A stretch of DNA of 49,448 nt from Bacteroidales bacterium (GTDB lineage: Bacteria; Bacteroidota; Bacteroidia; Bacteroidales; Marinilabiliaceae), in the NCBI GenBank assembly GCA_017960905.1, contig JAGCYH010000037.1, forward strand, positions 1-49,448, in the 5' to 3' direction. Position 1 is the stretch's first letter, and each line of letters begins with the position of its first letter. The notes under the pieces were generated by a model that was given only the letters and a program-made list of their open reading frames with translations, did no database searches and had not been told where the DNA came from. Below are positions 8,080 to 14,880 of the stretch, one piece after another. A program made the translations under genes and the position numbers.

Positions 8080-8784
8080 TTAAAAGAACGACATCACCAT
8101 TGAATCAACCTGTTGTACTGTCGATGTACGGTATCCGCTCGGACGGACGAATTCATCCTTCGAAATGTCGGCCGCCTCAATGTCCTTCATGATAATCATC
8201 ACATTCATGTCGCCGCTGCTGACGTTCATGGCAACGATAAGGCCAGGCAGTTTCTTGATTTTCGAGTCGGTAACGAACTCAAACTCGCGATTGAAAGGCA
8301 CCGGCACGTAGAACATCTCTATGTTCACAGAGTCCTCGAGCAGGCCGCTTTTGTACGAAATATTGACCTTTTTCGAGTCCCAACCGCTTATCGGATAAAC
8401 ACCGTCGCTGAAGACAACGTTGGCCGCACTGTCGGTATTCTGCAGATTCACAATCGATTCGACGAAGTCGCTGAGCGGCAGAATGAATTTCGTCTCGTCG
8501 ACGCGCATAGTCATGAAACTCTCCTGCGTAGAGCAGACCACATCGCCCTTGATGATGCCAAGCCCGCACTGCGACGACATTTTGACGCCGTACTCGTTAT
8601 ACACGCCGCAGAGCTTCTTGGGCAGCGCGAAACCGAATACACTGTTGTCGCGAAGGCTGTTCGAATAGTGTATCTCATATTCGATTTTCCCCTGTTCGGG
8701 GACTTCGTTAAGTGGTTGCTTCTCGGAGCACGCGGCTGCGAGAGCGGCAATTGAAATGTAAAAACCTACTTTCAACTTCTTCAT
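8080..8784 (-). CDS. Lipoprotein of unknown function
   Basis: The preferred start is the ATG at 8784 (MKKLKVGFYIS...), because it gives a standard lipoprotein signal with lipobox LAAAC, Cys19. An ATG at 8805 would add seven residues and overlap the upstream gene. The mature 216 or so residues look like a beta-rich periplasmic or outer-membrane domain (KIEYEIHYSNS, VKMSSQCGLGIIKGD, FVTDSKIKKLPGLIVAMN). The motif around KLPGLIVAM resembles DUF4412/GLPGLI-type proteins of Bacteroidetes, but I cannot assign it firmly. It is the last gene of the mazG / aminotransferase operon (13-base gap) and is followed by a strong terminator. Confidence 0.75.
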   Translation of the reverse strand: MKKLKVGFYISIAALAAACSEKQPLNEVPEQGKIEYEIHYSNSLRDNSVFGFALPKKLCGVYNEYGVKMSSQCGLGIIKGDVVCSTQESFMTMRVDETKFILPLSDFVESIVNLQNTDSAANVVFSDGVYPISGWDSKKVNISYKSGLLEDSVNIEMFYVPVPFNREFEFVTDSKIKKLPGLIVAMNVSSGDMNVMIIMKDIEAADISKDEFVRPSGYRTSTVQQVDSMVMSFF

Positions 8785-8797
8785 AGCAATATGTTTT

Positions 8798-9595
8798 TCA
8801 ACCATTAATTTGTCTATCTACTTCCTTTTGCATGGCACTCATCAGCCTAACAACCAACGGGTTATCGGCCCTGTATGTGCAATCGGCTATTGCCCTTATG
8901 GGCAATATACGTGAAGGTGTGCTTGAGATAAACGCCGCATCGTACTGATTTATTGACGATAACGGAATATTTTTATACTCTATTTCTATCTTCTCGGCGC
9001 GGCATATCTCTACAATCTTCTTGCGCATTATTCCGCTCAGAACACGCTCATCGGGCGCGGTCACGAGCCTTTCGCCACTGACAAAGAAGATATTGGAGCG
9101 ACTGCCTTCTGTTACAAATCCTTCAGTATCAACTAAGACCGATTCGTACACATTGTCGTTGTGCTGCTGTTCGGCAGCTTCGGAACGCATCTCAGCATGG
9201 AAAATCTTGGCTGTCGGCTGTTCGCGAATGGCGTTGAGTACACTGCATTTTACGCCTTCGGCGTACATTTGTTTCGTGGGATAAACCGAATGGACAAAGC
9301 CCGCCTGGAAAAGTCCGTCGGGCGAGAGGCACATACGGATGTCGGAATCGGAAATAACGTTGCATAGTATAAGCCACTCTATCAGTTCTTTAAGCTTGCT
9401 CATTTCAAGCGGCAGTTCACGTTGGGCGGTAAGCAAACTGTTGGTAAAACGCGCCAAATGGTCGGCCAGGAAAAGCGGCTTTTTCCGCTCAACGCGGAAA
9501 AGCTCGTAGACCTCGTTGTCGGCTCCTGTCTCGCGCTGCTCGCTGAGCGGAACAATCTCGCTGTTGCGTATTATCGATGTCCCTATGAAATACAT
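8798..9595 (-). CDS. Class IV (PLP) aminotransferase / aminodeoxychorismate lyase-like
   Basis: A 265-residue fold-type IV PLP enzyme. The Schiff-base lysine is probably K130 (TAKIFHAEMRSEA) and the cofactor-phosphate loop is TEGSRSNIF (162-170). The N-terminal substrate segment (GADNEVYELFRVERKKPLFL, HLARF) lacks the usual DRGFxYGDGxFET of branched-chain aminotransferases and PabC, so the substrate is uncertain. Length fits aminodeoxychorismate lyases and D-amino-acid transaminases. It sits 24 bases after mazG and before a lipoprotein gene, in one operon. Alternatives are PabC (folate) or a branched-chain aminotransferase. Confidence 0.8.
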   Translation of the reverse strand: MYFIGTSIIRNSEIVPLSEQRETGADNEVYELFRVERKKPLFLADHLARFTNSLLTAQRELPLEMSKLKELIEWLILCNVISDSDIRMCLSPDGLFQAGFVHSVYPTKQMYAEGVKCSVLNAIREQPTAKIFHAEMRSEAAEQQHNDNVYESVLVDTEGFVTEGSRSNIFFVSGERLVTAPDERVLSGIMRKKIVEICRAEKIEIEYKNIPLSSINQYDAAFISSTPSRILPIRAIADCTYRADNPLVVRLMSAMQKEVDRQING

Positions 9596-9619
9596 TTTCT
9601 GCTGTTTTTCTGCTTTTCG

Positions 9620-10396
9620 TTATTCTTGCCGTTTGGCTTCGTCCCAAATACGGTCCATCTCTTCGAGTGTCATATCTTTGAGGCTAAGTCCCTGACGTAT
9701 AGTCTTTTCCTCAAGGTAATTGAAGCGACGGATGAACTTGCGGTTCGTCCGTTCGAGGGCCTCTTCGGGGTTAATGTCGTACTGGCGGGCGAGGTTGACG
9801 ATGGAGAAAAGCACGTCGCCGAACTCAGCCTCCATGGCGTCGCGATTCTGCGACGCCACCTCGGCCTTGAACTCTGCAATCTCCTCGTTGAGCTTGTCCC
9901 ACACTTGCGAGGGCTCGTCCCAGTCGAACCCTACCCCACGCGCCTTGTCCTGCACACGATACGCCTTGATGAGTGCGGGCAGTGCCGAAGGCACGCCCGA
10001 CAATACACCGCGGTTGCCGCCTTTCTCTTTGAGTTTGAGCTGCTCCCAGTTGCGGCTAACCTCCTCGGCATTAGCCACTTTGGCATCGCCGAAGATGTGC
10101 GGATGGCGGTAGATGAGTTTCTCGGTAACCGATTGAAGCACGTCGGCAAGGTCGAACAGACCTTGCTCTTCGGCTATCTTGGCATAGAAAGCCACATGCA
10201 GAAACACGTCGCCAAGCTCCTTGCGCACATTGTCGGTGTCGTTGGTGACAAGCGCGTCGGACAGTTCGAAGACCTCTTCTATCGTGTTGGTACGCAACGA
10301 TTTCCACGTCTGCACCTTGTCCCACGGGCACTCTTTGCGAAGCCGCTCGAGCACGGCGTCGAACTCTTCGAGTTTCTGTAAAGTACGTTTCTGCAT
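9620..10396 (-). CDS. mazG: Nucleoside triphosphate pyrophosphohydrolase MazG
   Basis: A 258-residue full-length two-domain MazG. The first domain shows CPWDKVQTWKSLRTNTIEE with the metal-binding pattern E40-E41-xx-E44 and E60-LG-D63 (RKELGDVFLH). The second repeats it weakly (EEIAEFKAE, EFGDVLFSIVNLAR). The linker motif ALPALIKAYRVQDKARGVGFDW is diagnostic. MazG removes abnormal NTPs and dNTPs to nucleotide monophosphates and can lower ppGpp effects. First gene of a three-gene operon with a palindrome-covered promoter. Confidence 0.95.
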   Translation of the reverse strand: MQKRTLQKLEEFDAVLERLRKECPWDKVQTWKSLRTNTIEEVFELSDALVTNDTDNVRKELGDVFLHVAFYAKIAEEQGLFDLADVLQSVTEKLIYRHPHIFGDAKVANAEEVSRNWEQLKLKEKGGNRGVLSGVPSALPALIKAYRVQDKARGVGFDWDEPSQVWDKLNEEIAEFKAEVASQNRDAMEAEFGDVLFSIVNLARQYDINPEEALERTNRKFIRRFNYLEEKTIRQGLSLKDMTLEEMDRIWDEAKRQE

Positions 10397-10412
10397 ATCA
10401 CGGTTTTTTGGC

Positions 10413-10434
10413 GTGCAAAATTAATATTTTGCAC
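10413..10434. promoter_or_regulatory. mazG promoter -7 box embedded in a palindrome
   Basis: TAATTTTG on the minus strand (10416-10423) lies inside an inverted repeat with arms GTGCAAAAT and ATTTTGCAC. The same arms read as a -7-like box on the plus strand, where no gene follows. It may be an operator or a symmetrical promoter. Confidence 0.45.
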
Positions 10435-10493
10435 CCAAAAAATACATCATTGCGGCGGATTTTTTTCGCACAGAAAACACACAACGACACATT

Positions 10494-10515
10494 AGAGACG
10501 GTGCATGCACCGTCT
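10494..10515. repeat. Dispersed palindrome, copy 1 (GGTGCATGCACC core)
   Basis: Perfect palindrome of 20 bases with outer AGACG/CGTCT and inner GTGCATGCAC, in the intergenic region between mazG and the first FISUMP-like gene. Confidence 0.85.
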
Positions 10516-10537
10516 AAATTTAACACATTCGGACAAC

Positions 10538-10561
10538 AGAGACGGTGCATGCACCGTCTCT
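10538..10561. repeat. Dispersed palindrome, copy 2 (GGTGCATGCACC core)
   Basis: Perfect 24-base palindrome with outer AGAGACG/CGTCTCT and the same core as copy 1, 44 bases from it. It lies 36 bases beyond the stop of the FISUMP-like gene and may also help end its transcript. Confidence 0.85.
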
Positions 10562-10596
10562 ACATAATATGTTGTATACCAATATTTTACAGATAT

Positions 10597-11535
10597 TTAT
10601 TTTGCATCGCGAACAAGACGGACAGCACGGCCATAATACTTATATGGAGAGCCTGCTGTATAAACATTTTTATTGTGAAAACCAACACAATGTCCTTGAC
10701 TAGAGCTAGCAACAGAGGACGACCAATAACCGCCATAATTATAATTATGAGAGCCATTATCATTAGCATACTTTTTATTGCTTCTTCTCTCTCCAACACT
10801 TGGAAGAAATACAGCACCATTGACTTCAATCTTTTCCCAATCCTCATCAGATATCTCTTCAAACGAAGCATCTTTTTGATTGTTAGAAGAGAAAGTATAA
10901 ATATCAGAAGTCCAGCTATCGGGCAAAAGCAATAAGCCACAAACTCCTTTCACTTTTACTTTTGCATAACGAATACCGCTTACTGTTGTTCGAGTGTTGA
11001 TAATATAATCCCATTCCGCTTTTGCCAAAGTGCGCCATGTATATACATCTTCATTCATATTATCGCCCCAGTCATTGAAATTTTCGTAATCAGAACCGGT
11101 CACGCTTGTATGTGTAGGCTTATCGCCTGTGCCCCACCCGAATAAGTCTATCCATCCATCATAATCAGCAGCTATTTTTGTATTATCACTTTTTACACCA
11201 TTTTCATAGACATTTCCATACGCTACATTATTAGCGTCAGTACCTCCTACATAATCCCACTGATGCTCCGCAAAACGCCACGTATCGGCACTTGCCTTAT
11301 ACTGAAGGTTTCCCGGGCTGAAAACAACCTTTTTAGTTTCCGATACTGAAAAACAATGATATATTTTCACCTTCACGCTCTTAACCCTCTTATTGCCAGA
11401 GTATTGCAAATTGATGGTATTGCCTTCGCCTTGCGAGGCAGTCCATCCTTCGGGTACGGTAACGCTTTCGGCGCTCTGCGCCGAAGCGGTGAGAGTTGCA
11501 AGCATCATGGTAAAAAAGGTAAATATCCGTCTCAT
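10597..11535 (-). CDS. FISUMP-like exported surface protein
   Basis: A 312-residue protein with a signal peptide (MRRIFTFFTMMLATLTASA). The body carries motifs shared with a second gene at 41.5-42.7 kb: KVVFSPGNLQYKAS, TWRFAEHQWDYVG, DGWIDLFGWGTG, WRTLAKAEWDYI, LLLPDSWT, GAVFLPSVGERR, GGYWSSS and a final GRAVRLVRD. This layout recalls the Fibrobacter succinogenes major paralogous (FISUMP) family and more distantly C-type-lectin/FGE folds. The function is unknown; such proteins are thought to be surface-exposed and ligand-binding. The gene is AT-rich compared with its neighbours, which fits an accessory surface gene. Confidence 0.75.
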   Translation of the reverse strand: MRRIFTFFTMMLATLTASAQSAESVTVPEGWTASQGEGNTINLQYSGNKRVKSVKVKIYHCFSVSETKKVVFSPGNLQYKASADTWRFAEHQWDYVGGTDANNVAYGNVYENGVKSDNTKIAADYDGWIDLFGWGTGDKPTHTSVTGSDYENFNDWGDNMNEDVYTWRTLAKAEWDYIINTRTTVSGIRYAKVKVKGVCGLLLLPDSWTSDIYTFSSNNQKDASFEEISDEDWEKIEVNGAVFLPSVGERRSNKKYANDNGSHNYNYGGYWSSSVASSSQGHCVGFHNKNVYTAGSPYKYYGRAVRLVRDAK

Positions 11536-11584
11536 TTTCGTTATCTTTAATCGTTTAATTATCAGTTAATTATACGTCTTTTAC

Positions 11585-11608
11585 AGAGACATTTCATGAA
11601 ACGTCTCT
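11585..11608. repeat. Dispersed palindrome, degenerate copy (TTTCATGAAA core)
   Basis: AGAGAC / GTCTCT outer arms with inner palindrome TTTCATGAAA and one mismatched pair between. It keeps the outer arms of the family but has a different core. Between the divergent FISUMP-like gene and phoH. Confidence 0.65.
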
Positions 11609-11677
11609 ACTACCATTTATATGGTTTTATATCATCACAAAAATAGCCAAGAAAATCAGAAAAGAAAAAAAATTAAG

Positions 11678-11685
11678 CAAATATA
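11678..11685 (-). promoter_or_regulatory. -7 box of the first FISUMP-like gene
   Basis: TATATTTG on the minus strand, 143 bases before the ATG, giving a long leader that contains the degenerate palindrome. It lies back to back with the phoH -7 box. Confidence 0.4.
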
Positions 11686-11696
11686 ATTTTTCTTTC

Positions 11697-11704
11697 TATT
11701 TTTG
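11697..11704 (+). promoter_or_regulatory. -7 box of the phoH promoter
   Basis: TATTTTTG followed by C, 59 bases before the phoH ATG. No clear -33 box. Confidence 0.5.
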
Positions 11705-11762
11705 CACAAAAACATTACAACGTTACAACAACACAACAAATATTTGACAATCAGGTTTTTAT

Positions 11763-12731
11763 ATGATTGAGAAGCTTATCTATTTAGATACTGTAGATTT
11801 GATAGAGTTTTGCGGTGTGAACAACGCAAAACTGGAGCTGATACGCAGCTTTTTCCCGAAACTGAAAATCATCTGCCGCAGCAACTGGCTCAAAGCCATT
11901 GGCGAAGCCGACGAAGTGGCCGATTTCGAAGAGAAAATAGGCGACCTGATACAGTATTACAACGAATATAACATACTGACCGAGAACGCGATAACCGAAC
12001 TGATGTCGGGCAACGTGCAGATGCTGCGCCCCAACGACGGCACTGTGATAGTGCACAGCATCGACGGGCACCCGATAAAGCCACGCAGCGGCAACCAACA
12101 GAAATTTGTCGATGCGGCCAACGAAAACGACATGCTCTTCGCCGTCGGACCGGCGGGCTCGGGCAAGACCTATCTGGCTATTGCGCTGGCTGTCAGAGCG
12201 TTGAAAAACCGCTCTGCCAAGCGCATCATACTGAGCCGCCCCGCCGTAGAGGCGGGCGAGAAGCTGGGCTTCCTGCCAGGCGACATGAAGGACAAGATTG
12301 ACCCGTACCTGCAACCGCTCTACGACGCTCTGGCCGACATGATTCCGACCGCCAAACTCAAAGAGTTCCTCGAAAACGGCACCATACAAATAGCGCCCCT
12401 CGCATTTATGCGAGGGCGCACTCTCAGCAACGCCTTCGTGATACTCGACGAGGCGCAGAACACCACCGTGCCGCAGATAAAGATGTTTCTGACCCGAATG
12501 GGTCAGAACGCCAAATTCATCGTCACTGGCGACATTACGCAGATAGACCTCCCCACCCCGAAAAACAGCGGCCTCATTTACTGCCTGCGCATACTGAAGA
12601 AAGTGAAGGGACTGGCCATAGTGCAGTTCGGTCAGAACGACATCGTGCGCCACAAACTCGTGCAACGCATCGTAGATGCGTTCGAAAAAGCCGAGAAAAA
12701 ACGAGGCAAGGAGAAGGAAACTGAGGATTGA
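11763..12731 (+). CDS. phoH: PhoH-like ATPase
   Basis: A 322-residue P-loop ATPase. Walker A is GPAGSGKT (129-136), Walker B is FVILDEAQN (225-233), and sensor-like VTGDITQIDLP follows. The conserved SRPAVEAGEKLGFLPGD and PLYDAL segments are diagnostic of PhoH/YbeZ. An N-terminal KH-like region (about 1-105) completes the usual length. PhoH proteins are thought to act with YbeY in ribosome and RNA quality control. phoH is often next to purC in Bacteroidales; here a reverse-strand toxin-like operon separates them. It converges on that operon with only six bases between stops. Confidence 0.95.
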   Translation: MIEKLIYLDTVDLIEFCGVNNAKLELIRSFFPKLKIICRSNWLKAIGEADEVADFEEKIGDLIQYYNEYNILTENAITELMSGNVQMLRPNDGTVIVHSIDGHPIKPRSGNQQKFVDAANENDMLFAVGPAGSGKTYLAIALAVRALKNRSAKRIILSRPAVEAGEKLGFLPGDMKDKIDPYLQPLYDALADMIPTAKLKEFLENGTIQIAPLAFMRGRTLSNAFVILDEAQNTTVPQIKMFLTRMGQNAKFIVTGDITQIDLPTPKNSGLIYCLRILKKVKGLAIVQFGQNDIVRHKLVQRIVDAFEKAEKKRGKEKETED

Positions 12732-12737
12732 AAATTA

Positions 12738-12956
12738 TCAGATAGATTTTTCGTCGCACAGATACGAATAAACATACCGCGGACTCTGAAAGTACAAGCC
12801 TGTGGCCGGATTGTTCAAGTGCTTGTACGTCTCTGATTTGAACCAGATGTCAAATGCCTGATGCATGGTCAGATGTTTCTCATCGACCAAAAGCGATATA
12901 ATGTTAGTCGTCTGGTTTTCAACCATATACTCAAAATCTTTTTCAGAAACATTCAT
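12738..12956 (-). CDS. Small protein, third gene of the DUF3990 operon
   Basis: A 72-residue acidic protein: MNVSEKDFEYMVENQTTNII, then a helix with MHQAFDIWFKSETY, and a tail TGLYFQSPRYVYSYLCDE. The pattern (a helical pair ending in GLYFQSPxYxYxxL) is one I associate with small proteins encoded next to DUF3990 genes. It is not clearly DUF3791. Its ATG overlaps the TGA of the DUF3990 gene by four bases (12953-12956), so it is translated with it. It may be a second antitoxin or a binding partner; no function is proven. Confidence 0.75.
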   Translation of the reverse strand: MNVSEKDFEYMVENQTTNIISLLVDEKHLTMHQAFDIWFKSETYKHLNNPATGLYFQSPRYVYSYLCDEKSI

Positions 12957-13429
12957 ATCTTCTTCAATTTTTCGATAGCTTTAGAAGTACAAAATGCATA
13001 TTGGAACGTTATTCCTTTCATAAAATGCAAACGGTTCATGAATTCTTGGAAAGATATATACCCCTCCTTCAAATTCATAATCTGCCGCCCCACTCTGTCG
13101 TTAGCAATAGGCCCATACACAATATCATAGTTGTGTATATTTTCAGTCTGTTCGGTATCACGATTCAAAAAGACAAATTCGGCCCATTCGTCAGAATATC
13201 CAGAGAACTGCTTTATTTTCAATGTTTTATCAGCAAGAATGGCATCATCGCACTCAAACCTGTTGACAACGCAAGTACCGCCGAAAGTCGATACTTTAAA
13301 CTCCGCCATTTCTAATGCTTGTGCCTCATTATCAGACAAATAGAATGCTCGGCCAAAATCTTTATTTGGTTTCGATTTCTGCAAGTCAATTACAGAAAAA
13401 TCAATATTTGAGCCGTGATATAATATCAT
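12953..13429 (-). CDS. DUF3990 protein, ADP-ribosyltransferase-like putative toxin
   Basis: A 158-residue protein. It opens with MILYHGSN, the YHG(S/T) first strand of the ADP-ribosyltransferase fold (H5). FGRAFYLSDNEAQALEMA (25-42) is the second strand and helix with the Y30 position, and acidic residues near 81-84 (DEWAEFV) may supply the third catalytic element. The YDIVYGPIANDR segment (101-112) and closing QYAFCTSKAIEKL are DUF3990 hallmarks. It overlaps both neighbours by four bases (ATGA). DUF3990 genes are usually paired with DUF3791 genes, and I infer a toxin-antitoxin role. The chemistry (NAD use, target) is not known from sequence. The operon is AT-rich compared with phoH and purC. 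Confidence 0.8.
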   Translation of the reverse strand: MILYHGSNIDFSVIDLQKSKPNKDFGRAFYLSDNEAQALEMAEFKVSTFGGTCVVNRFECDDAILADKTLKIKQFSGYSDEWAEFVFLNRDTEQTENIHNYDIVYGPIANDRVGRQIMNLKEGYISFQEFMNRLHFMKGITFQYAFCTSKAIEKLKKI

Positions 13430-13641
13430 TGGATATTACCTCCGTTCTTATGACAAAACGCAGTAAGACTATCGACCATATCGCGAAATGAAAGCGTATG
13501 AAGTATGTTGTAATGCTGCTCAACATATTCAACACCATTGTATTTGCTGATATAATCATACGCCTGCTGATTGTCGAGCCCATAACGCTGGGCAAACAAT
13601 TTCAGCAACATAAGGAAATACTCTATTTTGTCCTTTATCAT
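13426..13641 (-). CDS. DUF3791 protein, putative antitoxin
   Basis: A 71-residue protein matching the DUF3791 pattern: MIKDKIEYFLMLLKLFAQ (helix), GLDNQQAYDYISKYNGVEYV (helix-turn-helix-like pair), then EQHYNILHTLSFRDMVDSL, where HYxxLHT is the family signature. It is the first gene of the three-gene operon, promoted from a TATATTTG -7 box at 13666-13673. Its TGA overlaps the DUF3990 ATG. First position and small size fit an antitoxin (inference). Confidence 0.8.
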   Translation of the reverse strand: MIKDKIEYFLMLLKLFAQRYGLDNQQAYDYISKYNGVEYVEQHYNILHTLSFRDMVDSLTAFCHKNGGNIQ

Positions 13642-13665
13642 AATATCAAATGCATTTTACAAAAG

Positions 13666-13673
13666 CAAATATA
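13666..13673 (-). promoter_or_regulatory. -7 box of the DUF3791-DUF3990 operon
   Basis: TATATTTG on the minus strand, 25 bases upstream of the first ATG. It faces away from the purC -7 box (TATATTTG at 13728-13735), so the two form an inverted pair 55 bases apart. Confidence 0.5.
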
Positions 13674-13703
13674 CACTATTAATTTGAATATGCCACTATA
13701 TTT

Positions 13704-13735
13704 TTTGGACATTTTTGACAAACAGCATATATTTG
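13704..13735 (+). promoter_or_regulatory. purC promoter
   Basis: TTTG at 13704-13707, a 20-base spacer and TATATTTG at 13728-13735, about 70 bases before the ATG. Confidence 0.6.
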
Positions 13736-13804
13736 CATACGGATTGCGAGGCCAGAATCGCAAACATAACTAACTGATAATAAGAACAATAAAGACATAT
13801 AAAA

Positions 13805-14749
13805 ATGAACAAAGCAGTTGTTGAAACGAATTTCAACTTTCCGGGGCAAGTGAGCCTCTACAAAGGCAAAGTGCGCGATGTGTACAACATCGCGAACAAA
13901 TTCATGGTGATGGTTGTGAGCGACCGCATTTCGGCATTCGACGTGGTGCTGCCCAAGGGCATTCCGTTCAAAGGCCAGGTGCTCAACCAGATAGCGGCGA
14001 AGTTCCTCGACGCTACCAAAGACATCGTGCCCAACTGGAAACTCGCCACTCCCGACCCAATGGCCACCATCGGCATCAAATGCGAGCCTTTCAAAGTCGA
14101 GATGGTCATTCGCGGCTACCTGACCGGTAGCGCTTGGCGCGAATACAAAGCCGGCAACCGCACGCTCTGCGGCATCAAACTGCCCGACGGCATGCGCGAA
14201 AACCAGAAATTCCCCTCGCCTATCATTACGCCGACCACCAAAGCCGACGAAGGACACGACGAGAACATCTCGAAAGAGGAGATTATCGCCAAAGGCCTTG
14301 TGAGCCGCGAGGACTACGAGCAGATAGAGAAATACACCTACGCGCTCTTCGAGCGCGGCACCGAAATAGCCGCCAAACGCGGTTTGATACTGGTGGATAC
14401 GAAATACGAATTCGGCAAGAAAGACGGCAAGATTTACCTCATCGACGAGATACACACACCCGACTCATCGCGCTACTTCTACGCCGACGGCTATCAGGAA
14501 CGCTTCGAAAAAGGCGAACCGCAACGCCAACTTTCAAAAGAATTTGTACGCCAATGGCTTATGGACAACGGTTTCCAAGGCAAAGAAGGACAAAAAGTTC
14601 CAGAAATGACCGACGAAATAATCAACCAGATAACCGACCGTTACATAGAGCTTTACGAGAACATCACGGGCGAGAAGTTCGTCAAGACGAACACCGCCGA
14701 CGTGGAGAAACGCATCGAGAAAAACGTTTGCCTGTATCTGGAACATTAG
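13805..14749 (+). CDS. purC: Phosphoribosylaminoimidazole-succinocarboxamide synthase
   Basis: A 314-residue SAICAR synthetase, the purine-pathway ligase that joins CAIR and aspartate using ATP. Diagnostic segments are [12 protein letters not shown] (ATP loop), [40 protein letters not shown] and [19 protein letters not shown]. It is longer than the ~237-residue E. coli enzyme, as in the Bacteroidetes/yeast-like branch. It has its own promoter and is followed by a dispersed palindrome and a strong terminator. Confidence 0.97.
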   Translation: MNKAVVETNFNFPGQVSLYKGKVRDVYNIANKFMVMVVSDRISAFDVVLPKGIPFKGQVLNQIAAKFLDATKDIVPNWKLATPDPMATIGIKCEPFKVEMVIRGYLTGSAWREYKAGNRTLCGIKLPDGMRENQKFPSPIITPTTKADEGHDENISKEEIIAKGLVSREDYEQIEKYTYALFERGTEIAAKRGLILVDTKYEFGKKDGKIYLIDEIHTPDSSRYFYADGYQERFEKGEPQRQLSKEFVRQWLMDNGFQGKEGQKVPEMTDEIINQITDRYIELYENITGEKFVKTNTADVEKRIEKNVCLYLEH

Positions 14750-14781
14750 AGTAAAGTGTAAAGAGTAATGTGTAATGTGTA

Positions 14782-14803
14782 GAGACGCACGGCCGTGCGT
14801 CTC
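14782..14803 (+). repeat. Dispersed palindrome with heptad lead (ACGGCCGT core)
   Basis: GAGACGCACGG and its exact complement form a 22-base palindrome. It is preceded from about 14751 by GTAAAGTGTAAAGAGTAATG-like heptads. Lies between purC and its terminator. Confidence 0.85.
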
Positions 14804-14830
14804 GGAAACGGCAGTGCGTCATAATGATAA

Positions 14831-14866
14831 AAAAAAGACTGCTCTCGTAAGAGAGCAGTCTTTTTT
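14831..14866. terminator. Bidirectional terminator, purC / large exported protein
   Basis: A 16-base perfect stem: an A-run followed by GACTGCTCTC, loop GTAA, GAGAGCAGTC and a T-run. It serves both convergent genes. Confidence 0.92.
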
Positions 14867-14880
14867 TCATTACAATTTCA

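Noticed and set aside
10597..11535. Diversity-generating retroelement target.
   Set aside because: The C-type-lectin-like ending fits, but there is no reverse transcriptase, template repeat or adenine-rich variable pattern in the window.
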